Below are positions 22,040-27,546 of a DNA stretch of 53,085 nucleotides, one piece after another. A program made the position numbers and the translations under genes. This DNA is from a virus, in IMG/VR virus record IMGVR_UViG_3300036790_000232, positions 1 through 53,085 of that record; one strand, given 5' to 3'. How positions within the stretch are numbered: the stretch's first letter is position 1; every line of letters begins with the position of its first letter. The notes beneath the pieces are model-generated. The model saw nothing but the letters and a program-made list of their open reading frames with translations. It was not told the DNA's origin and did no database searches.

Positions 22040-22280
22040 GCAGCGGGGCGGCTGGTACGGCCTGCACAGCGTCTTCGAGCAGAGCCGTCAGGAGTTCGAC
22101 GCGTACTGGAGCAACCCGCCGGTGGCGTGCCCGAATGACGGCGAGCCGCTGGTGAACGCCCCGAGCGCGAAGAGCGGCTCGGGCGTTGAGCTGTACTGCA
22201 AGTACGACGGGTGGCAGTACCCCCGTGACTGGAATCCGCCCACGCGCCTCGACAGCGGCGGCCAGGTGAGCCCGCTGTGA
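22032..22280 (+). CDS. Conserved phage protein, 82 residues
   Basis: GTG 22032 overlaps the previous gene by 8 bases. The sequence WYGLHSVFEQSRQEFDAYWSNPPVACPNDGEPLVNAP...YCKYDGWQYPRDW is one I have seen in Streptomyces phage structural regions. CPNDGEPL and YCKYDG resemble half of a zinc ribbon each. Role unknown. Confidence 0.65.
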   Translation: MAEQRGGWYGLHSVFEQSRQEFDAYWSNPPVACPNDGEPLVNAPSAKSGSGVELYCKYDGWQYPRDWNPPTRLDSGGQVSPL

Positions 22281-23038
22281 CCGCGAAGGTAACCACGGCT
22301 GCCAAGCCGAAGAAGGCCGCTGCCCCGGCGAAGGCCAAGTCGACGACGACGAAGGCGAAGACCGCGACCAAGAAGACGACGACGAAGGCGAAGAGCGCGA
22401 AGCCTGTAGCGAAGCACGCCGTTCCCGACGCGCATCAGCTGCACCTTGCACACCTGGCTCACCTGAAGGCCGAGGGGAAGGCCGGGTTCGCGGTCGGTGA
22501 CCTGCTGCCGGTGTGCTCGTTCGAGGCGGTCGCTCAGTCGCTAAGGCTGGCGGGTCAGTTCGTCCACGATGACGAGGTGGCCTGGCTGTGGGAGCTTGCC
22601 GGCTCGCCTGCGCTCGGCGCGAGTCTGGGTGCGGCGCTGGACACGGCGGGTGAGCACGGGCTTGCGGGGTTCCGGCCACAGCGGGTGCAGCTCGAACGGC
22701 TTCGACCAGTCTGCGCGCAGGATCATCTCCCGCTGCCACTCGCTCAGGATGAAGCCTTTGCGCTCGGCCCATTCGAGGACTTCCTCGCCGGTGACTTCCA
22801 TGACCCGATCCTAGGGGGGAGTGCCGGGCGGGACTCGAACCCGCGACAACCGTTTAACGCTAGGCCGGCTCGGTGCTCTGCCGCTGAGCTACCGGCACTC
22901 CCTGCGCTGATCCTACGTATCGACGTGCCCGGCCCGCACGCGGTGCTGGCCACGCGTGACGGCTGGTGGTCGTGGGGTGAGCTGTTCACGCCGTGGCCCG
23001 CGCGGGTCAGCGAGGCGTGGGCGGTGAGCTGGTCATGA
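22277..23038 (+). CDS. Lys/Ala-rich protein; 3' half overlaps antisense genes
   Basis: GTG 22277 overlaps the upstream gene by 4 bases. Residues 1-45 are histone H1-like (KPKKAAAPAKAKSTTTKAKT). Residues of about 48-90 look like normal protein (AHLAHLKAEGKAGFAVGDLLPVCSFEAVAQSLRLAG). Beyond this the frame stays open to 23038 but runs antisense to an 86-residue ORF and a tRNA-like gene. Codons in the middle part are less GC-rich at third positions, so they are probably not selected as protein; the last 40 codons look coding again. The true end of this protein is uncertain. Confidence 0.45.
   Translation: MTAKVTTAAKPKKAAAPAKAKSTTTKAKTATKKTTTKAKSAKPVAKHAVPDAHQLHLAHLAHLKAEGKAGFAVGDLLPVCSFEAVAQSLRLAGQFVHDDEVAWLWELAGSPALGASLGAALDTAGEHGLAGFRPQRVQLERLRPVCAQDHLPLPLAQDEAFALGPFEDFLAGDFHDPILGGSAGRDSNPRQPFNARPARCSAAELPALPALILRIDVPGPHAVLATRDGWWSWGELFTPWPARVSEAWAVSWS
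22541..22801 (-). CDS. Antisense 86-residue protein of the tRNA-like island
   Basis: Minus-strand ATG 22801 to TAG 22541. The sequence (VTGEEVLEWAERKGFILSEWQREMILRA... RRVQRRTQTRAERRRAGKL) has clear GC-ending codons on this strand and an amphipathic helix followed by a very basic region. It lies downstream of two tRNA-like genes on the same strand, so all three may be one transcript. The basic part could bind RNA or DNA. No family is known to me. Confidence 0.6.
   Translation of the reverse strand: MEVTGEEVLEWAERKGFILSEWQREMILRADWSKPFELHPLWPEPRKPVLTRRVQRRTQTRAERRRAGKLPQPGHLVIVDELTRQP
22821..22898 (-). tRNA. tRNA-like gene with abnormal anticodon region (1)
   Basis: The minus strand has a perfect 7-bp acceptor (GTGCCGG/CCGGCAC), D arm TA-GCTC-AGCGGCA-GAGC and T arm GCGGG-TTCGAGT-CCCGC. 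Between GAGCA and the T arm lie 29 bases instead of about 22; only CCG and CGG can pair and no 7-base anticodon loop with T33 forms. A GTTAA segment recalls an Asn anticodon loop but lacks its 5' stem. Flanking bases extend the acceptor to 11 bp. No CCA is encoded. It is either a degenerate tRNA or a functional tRNA-like RNA. Confidence 0.6.
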
Positions 23039-23044
23039 GGGGGC

Positions 23045-23148
23045 AGGTCGGGCGGGGATTCGAACCCCGCAACCTCCGATCCCAGGCGGTTACGCGTTCG
23101 GCCGATTGCGACTGCCACACGGTGCTCTGTCCATTGAGCTACCGGCCT
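23045..23148 (-). tRNA. tRNA-like gene with abnormal anticodon region (2)
   Basis: The minus strand has acceptor AGGCCGG/CCGACCT (one mismatch), D arm GCTC-AATGGACA-GAGC and T arm CGGGG-TTCGAAT-CCCCG. Between D and T arms are 52 bases, more than twice the usual. They can form two hairpins: CCG...CGG with inner TGTG/CGCA, and CCGA...TCGG with inner GCG/CGC. Neither gives a normal anticodon loop. The flanks again extend the acceptor, here to 12 bp. Total length is 104 bases. Confidence 0.55.
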
Positions 23149-23177
23149 GCCCCTGCCCAGCGTAGGCGGTGGTCGCG

Positions 23178-24338
23178 GTGAGCATCTACATAGACCGCGT
23201 CGCCTACTGCAACCGCTACGAGGCGCAGCGGAGCGTGGACTTCACGCCGGGCACCGACGTCAACAGCGCGATCGACCGGGCGCTGATGAGCGCGGCGGAG
23301 AACATCGACGGGGGACTGAAGCGCGTCTTCTACCCAAGCGACGACGTGAGGTTCTATGACTGGCCTTCGCAGGGAGGCAGCGGCGGCGGCCAGTACGCGA
23401 ACCCGTGGCGGCTATGGACGGACGACAACGACATGGTGTGCATAACGTCGCTGGTCTCCGGCGGCGTGACGATCACCCCCGATCAGTTCTTCCTGCTGCC
23501 GTGGAGCAACCCGGTCAAGGGCCGCCCGTTCTACTCCTACATCGAGCTGGACCGGAGCACGAACGCGCAGTTCGGGAACAACGCGCAGACCCCGCAGAAC
23601 AGCATCGCGATCACCGCGACGTGGGGTTACGGCGCGGACGCCGACCCGGCCGGGACGCTCGCCGACGACGTCGGCCTCACTGACACGACGGTCACGGTCA
23701 GCGACGGCAGCCAGGCGGGACCGGGCAACCTGGTCATCCTGGGCTACGGGCGGGGCGATGCCCCGTTCCCGCTGCTGGCTCCGCACGCCGGGGCGGTACA
23801 GCCGTACCTGGGCGAGCGGGTGCTGATCACCGACGCGTCCCCGGTGGCAACCGGCCTCACCCAGTCCGGCGCGGGGGCGGGTACCGCTGACACCGCCGAC
23901 CAGGCGCTGACCGTGACCGGCTCGGGGGCGCTGAACGCGGGCGAGGTGATCACCCTCGACAGCGAGGACATGTACGTGGAGAAGATCGTCTCCGGCGTGG
24001 CCACGGTGCGGCGCGCGTTCAACGGCACCACCCTCGCCTCTCACTCCGACGCGACGGTGTACGCGATGCGGCAGTGGTCGGTGCTGCGCGGGGTCCTCGG
24101 CACCACCGCCTCTACCTACACCGAGGGCGCGGCGGTGTTCCGGCACCGGGTGCCGCACCTGATCAGGGACCTCGCTATCGCCGAGTCGAACAACCAGCTG
24201 ATGCAAGAAGGCAGCGGCTACGCGCGGACGGTCGGCACGGGGGAGAACCAGGCTCCCGCGCCCGGCGTCGCGCTGGCCGACAAGTGGGCTGAGGCCAGGG
24301 TGCGGCACGGTAGGAAAGCGAGGCAGCGCGGTGTCTAA
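23178..24338 (+). CDS. Putative head-tail connector/adaptor with inserted beta domain
   Basis: 386 residues from GTG 23178 (GTG 23169 would add three). The N-terminal part (NSAIDRALMSAAENIDGGLKRVFYP) and the end (RDLAIAESNNQLMQ...) resemble phage neck adaptor proteins; the middle (about 155-310) is a beta-rich insertion (VTVSDGSQAGPGNLVILG..., TVRRAFNGTTLASHS). It lies where connector genes occur between capsid and tail genes. Confidence 0.65.
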   Translation: MSIYIDRVAYCNRYEAQRSVDFTPGTDVNSAIDRALMSAAENIDGGLKRVFYPSDDVRFYDWPSQGGSGGGQYANPWRLWTDDNDMVCITSLVSGGVTITPDQFFLLPWSNPVKGRPFYSYIELDRSTNAQFGNNAQTPQNSIAITATWGYGADADPAGTLADDVGLTDTTVTVSDGSQAGPGNLVILGYGRGDAPFPLLAPHAGAVQPYLGERVLITDASPVATGLTQSGAGAGTADTADQALTVTGSGALNAGEVITLDSEDMYVEKIVSGVATVRRAFNGTTLASHSDATVYAMRQWSVLRGVLGTTASTYTEGAAVFRHRVPHLIRDLAIAESNNQLMQEGSGYARTVGTGENQAPAPGVALADKWAEARVRHGRKARQRGV

Positions 24339-24570
24339 CCCAGAGTTCCCGATCATCGGCGACGGCCTAGACCGGCTGAAGCTGCCCAATTTCGCGCTGA
24401 CCATTGCCGAGGGATTCTGCGCGTACGGCCACGGGCCGCTGCAGCGCGTGCAGCTGCACGGCCATGAAACCGGAGCCTGCTTGCAGTGCGGCTGCTCATG
24501 GCGTGCCGTCGGCGGCCAGATATACGCGGCCGCTTGCGTTCCCGGCAAGCACACGTGCGGGGTGCACTGA
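24331..24570 (+). CDS. Small Cys-rich protein
   Basis: 79 residues from GTG 24331 (8-base overlap). C-x-C and CxxxxxxC motifs (ACLQCGCSW, ACVPGKHTCGVH) suggest metal binding. Function unknown; position suggests a virion assembly factor. Confidence 0.5.
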   Translation: MSNPEFPIIGDGLDRLKLPNFALTIAEGFCAYGHGPLQRVQLHGHETGACLQCGCSWRAVGGQIYAAACVPGKHTCGVH

Positions 24571-24983
24571 TGGGCTCGCTGAAGATCAAGGTCGACTGCC
24601 GCACCGAGGGCCCGCTGTCCAACGGCGAGGCGGAGAAGGCCGCGCAGGACTGGGCGACGAACACCACGCAGGCCATCGCCGACAAGGGCGTGGAGATGCT
24701 GCGCGCGTTCCCGATGAACAAGACCGGCCGCGCCCGTGGCGGCTTCCAGTCGGCGCTGAAGGTCGTCCGCAAGTCGCCGACCGTGGCGGTCATCCCCGGC
24801 CCGCAGCAGCGCGGCGTCGCCTGGGCACCGTGGCTGGAAGGCACCAGCAAGCGGAACACGTCGGCGAAGTTCAAGGGCTACCACCTGTTCCGCAAGACCC
24901 GCACGCAACTCAACAAGCTCGCCCCCGGCATCGCCCAGACGGAGCTTGAGAAGGTACTGCCCCGGATGGGCGGCGGCTCGTGA
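24570..24983 (+). CDS. HK97 gp10-like neck/tail completion protein
   Basis: 137 residues from ATG 24570 (TGATG). KTGRARGGFQSALKVV followed by a hydrophobic strand and GVAWAPWLEGTSKRN is the pattern of HK97 gp10-like proteins (TG-x-L/F...W..LEfGT). These complete the neck before tail joining. It is followed with overlap by the tail terminator candidate. Confidence 0.7.
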   Translation: MGSLKIKVDCRTEGPLSNGEAEKAAQDWATNTTQAIADKGVEMLRAFPMNKTGRARGGFQSALKVVRKSPTVAVIPGPQQRGVAWAPWLEGTSKRNTSAKFKGYHLFRKTRTQLNKLAPGIAQTELEKVLPRMGGGS

Positions 24984-25456
24984 TCCTCACCTTCGACCAG
25001 GAAGCCGTGAACACGCTGTTCGCGCGGATCGTCAGCCCGTGCGCGGAGATCGGCGCGTTCCGCAGCAGCGTCATAAAGCACGAGCCCAAGGCCGCGCCCA
25101 CGGCACTGCCAGCGCTGGCGCTGTGGTGGTCGGGTATCGGCCCGGCGCGCGGCTTCAGCGGACTGGCGGCGACGTCGGCGCGGATCGAGTTCCGCGGCCG
25201 TGTCTACATGAACTTCAGGTCCCGCCCCGAAGACGACATCGACCCGCAGCTGATGGCGCTGACCTCGCAGGTGATCGCCGCGTTCAGCGGCGCGTTCACG
25301 CTCAACGGCGACGTCGCCGCGGTCGACCTGCTCGGCGGGTGGGGCAACCCGCTGTCGGCGGAGGCGGGCTACATCGAGCACGACGGCCAGGACTTCCGCG
25401 TGGCCGAGATCGTCATACCCCTCATCGTCGATGACGTCTGGAGTCAGGTGCCATGA
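24980..25456 (+). CDS. Putative tail terminator
   Basis: 158 residues from GTG 24980. Size, position between gp10-like and tail-tube genes, and the alternating alpha/beta sequence (ARIEFRGRVYMNFRS... QLMALTSQVIAAFSG) fit the tail terminator fold. It would cap the tail tube and join the head. Confidence 0.6.
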   Translation: MILTFDQEAVNTLFARIVSPCAEIGAFRSSVIKHEPKAAPTALPALALWWSGIGPARGFSGLAATSARIEFRGRVYMNFRSRPEDDIDPQLMALTSQVIAAFSGAFTLNGDVAAVDLLGGWGNPLSAEAGYIEHDGQDFRVAEIVIPLIVDDVWSQVP

Positions 25457-26187
25457 GCGGAAAGCAGAGCGGACTCGCCGCGGCGCTCCTTGTCGGCGGC
25501 TACAACCTTTCCGGCGACATCAGCGCGGTGGACACGATCGGCGGCACGGTCGCGCTGCTCGACGTGACCGGCATCGACAAGTACGCGCACGAGCGGATCG
25601 GCGGGCTGCGCGACGGCACCATGTCGTTCACCTCGTTCTGGAACGACGCGAACAGCGTGCCGGTGCTGGACTCGCTGCCGGTCGCGGACGTGATCGCGAG
25701 CTTCCTCGTCCCGCCGCAGGCGATCGGCTCGCCCGCCGCCTGCCTCAAAAGCAAGCAGGTCAACTACGACCCGTCGCGCGGCAACGGCGGCGAGCTGACG
25801 ATGAAGACCGAGTGCCAGGGCCAGGGCTTCGGGACCGAGTGGTGCGAGCTGCTGACGCCGGGCCTGCGCACGGACACGACGGCGACCCACGGCGCGGACC
25901 TCGACGGCGGGGCGTCGTCCGCCTTCGGCGCGCAGGCCTACTTGCAGGTGACCGCGTTCGCCGGCACGTCGGTGACGGTGACCGTGGAGCACAGCGCGGA
26001 CAACTCGACGTGGTCGACGCTGCTGGCGTTCACCGCGGTCACCGCCGCGCCGGCCGGCCAGCGCGTCGCGGTGGCCAACACTGCGACGGTGGACCGCTAC
26101 CTGCGCGTGTCGACGTCGGGCACGTTCACGTCGGCCACGTTCGCCGCGGCGCTGGCGAGGAACCCCGTGGCGGGAGTTGCCTTCTGA
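25453..26187 (+). CDS. Major tail tube protein 1
   Basis: 244 residues from ATG 25453. Residues 1-135 contain the tube domain with GIDKYAHERIGGLRDGTMSFTSFWN and DPSRGNGGELTM. Residues 150-244 are a separate beta domain (VTVTVEHSADNSTWSTLL...), a surface decoration as on many siphophage tails. It shares the tube motifs with the protein at 26572-26988. Confidence 0.8.
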   Translation: MSGKQSGLAAALLVGGYNLSGDISAVDTIGGTVALLDVTGIDKYAHERIGGLRDGTMSFTSFWNDANSVPVLDSLPVADVIASFLVPPQAIGSPAACLKSKQVNYDPSRGNGGELTMKTECQGQGFGTEWCELLTPGLRTDTTATHGADLDGGASSAFGAQAYLQVTAFAGTSVTVTVEHSADNSTWSTLLAFTAVTAAPAGQRVAVANTATVDRYLRVSTSGTFTSATFAAALARNPVAGVAF

Positions 26188-26567
26188 TGGCGACTCGCGA
26201 CTACGTGATCAAGCTCCCGCGTGACACCACCATCGTCGCGGCCTGCGAGGACGTGGGCTGCGACCAGTGGCGCGACGGCTGGGAAACCGTCTGCGACGAG
26301 GCGGACGACATGGGCGGGAAGGTCGCGATGCTGATCCGCTCCGGGCAGACCGGCCGCGACTACGTGGAGTTCCCCGGCACGACGGTGACCGTGTTCCGGT
26401 TCGCCCCGCATCAGCGGTGCTTCCGCGAGCACCGCACCCGCCCGGCGAGGTTCCTGGTGCGCCCCGGCGGCGGCGCGCTGCCGGTCGCGCACACCCGCCT
26501 CGCCGACTGGGGCGACGACCTGATGGAGCACGGCGGCCGCCTGGCCGACGGCGCAAGGAAGGGGTAA
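26187..26567 (+). CDS. Conserved-looking hypothetical tail-region protein
   Basis: 126 residues from ATG 26187 (TGATG). IVAACEDVGCDQWRDGWETVCDE has three Cys; the remainder includes GQTGRDYVEFPGTTVTVFRF and a His/Arg-rich stretch. I recall relatives near tail genes in Streptomyces phages. No function is assigned. It separates the two tail-tube paralogues. Confidence 0.6.
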   Translation: MATRDYVIKLPRDTTIVAACEDVGCDQWRDGWETVCDEADDMGGKVAMLIRSGQTGRDYVEFPGTTVTVFRFAPHQRCFREHRTRPARFLVRPGGGALPVAHTRLADWGDDLMEHGGRLADGARKG

Positions 26568-26571
26568 CCAA

Positions 26572-26988
26572 TTGAAGACCTCCGGCCTCGGGGCGACAAT
26601 CTCAATCGACGACGCCAGCGGCGACGCGCAGGACGTCAGCAACGACGTCGGCGACTTCACCATTGCCACGCCGCGCGCGGTGCAGGACACCACCGGCGTG
26701 GACAAGTACGCGCACGAGCGGCTGCTGCTGCTCGCCGACGGCACGGTCCAGTTCAAGGGCGTCTTCAACGCGGCGGCGAACATGTCGCACGCGGTGCTGT
26801 CGTCGGTGCCGAGCACGAGCGTGACCCGCACCGTGGCGATCACCCCGACCGCGGTCAGCACCCCGAACCTGTCGATGGAGATGCTGTTCAGCTCCTACGA
26901 CGTGGCGCGCGGCAACGGCGGCGAGCTTACGTGGTCGGCTGACGCAGCCCTTCAGGACGGCACAAGTCCTTCTTGGGTCAACAGCTGA
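26572..26988 (+). CDS. Tail tube protein 2 (short paralogue)
   Basis: 138 residues from TTG 26572, after AAGGGG. GVDKYAHERLLLLADGTVQFKGVFN and DVARGNGGELTW match motifs of the upstream tube protein. It lacks the C-terminal beta domain. It may be the real tube subunit with the longer one interspersed, or form the tube end. The TTG start could lower its expression. Confidence 0.75.
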   Translation: MKTSGLGATISIDDASGDAQDVSNDVGDFTIATPRAVQDTTGVDKYAHERLLLLADGTVQFKGVFNAAANMSHAVLSSVPSTSVTRTVAITPTAVSTPNLSMEMLFSSYDVARGNGGELTWSADAALQDGTSPSWVNS

Positions 26989-27455
26989 TGGGTTACCGTC
27001 CGCCGTCGACCGGGTCCGACCTGGACTTCACGGGCACCCAGCACGAGGGCCTGCAGGTCCGGATGGACAGCGTGCCGCTCGGGATGCTGCTGGAGATCGG
27101 CGAGCTGGCCCAGGGGATGCAGAGCGGCGACCTGTCGCAGATGCGGGTCCTGTTCTCCATGTTCGCGGGCCTCGTCGAGGAGTGGAACGTCGAGGACCGC
27201 AAGGGCGAGCCGGTGCCGGCCACGCTCGACGGGGTCATGTCGCAGGACACGGCGTTCGTCATGGCGGTGATCACCGCGTGGATCAAGGCGGTGTCGTCGG
27301 CGCCGCCCCCTTTGCCAGGGAGCTCGGAATCTGGCGGGACCTCGGCGGAGGAACTCGCAGCGATGGCAGCACTGTCGAGCGCCCTGCCGAGCTCGTCGCC
27401 GCAGAGGTTGTTATCGGGCTCTGCGACCGCTGGCACTGCCTGCCGTCGCAGGTGA
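26988..27455 (+). CDS. Tail assembly chaperone, short form
   Basis: 155 residues from ATG 26988 (TGATG). Position between tube and tape-measure genes, a helical N-terminal domain (MGMLLEIGELAQ-like) and a Pro/Ser-rich end after the slippery site all fit the lambda gpG type. It coats the tape measure with the frameshifted form before tube polymerisation. Confidence 0.8.
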   Translation: MGYRPPSTGSDLDFTGTQHEGLQVRMDSVPLGMLLEIGELAQGMQSGDLSQMRVLFSMFAGLVEEWNVEDRKGEPVPATLDGVMSQDTAFVMAVITAWIKAVSSAPPPLPGSSESGGTSAEELAAMAALSSALPSSSPQRLLSGSATAGTACRRR

Positions 27456-27544
27456 TGAACGAGCCCGCGCACCTGCTGCGGATGCTCGACGTCTACGAGC
27501 TCGGCCACCGCGAGGAAGACGGGAAGCCGGAGGGGGGTGAGTAG
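26988..27544 (+). CDS. Tail assembly chaperone, long form by -1 frameshift
   Basis: A -1 shift at 27308-27314 joins the upstream frame to an open frame ending at TAG 27542-27544. The shifted part reads FARELGIWRDLGGGTRSDGS... LCDRWHCLPSQVMNEPAHLLRMLDVYELG, which is the usual helical T domain (lambda gpGT analogue). No separate start with a ribosome binding site precedes this frame. Confidence 0.8.
27308..27314 (+). promoter_or_regulatory. Slippery heptamer CCCTTTG
   Basis: The zero frame reads C-CCT-TTG, the X-XXY-YYZ form needed for a -1 shift. It lies at the end of the conserved part of the short chaperone, exactly where the T frame becomes needed. Confidence 0.75.
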
Positions 27545-27546
27545 TC

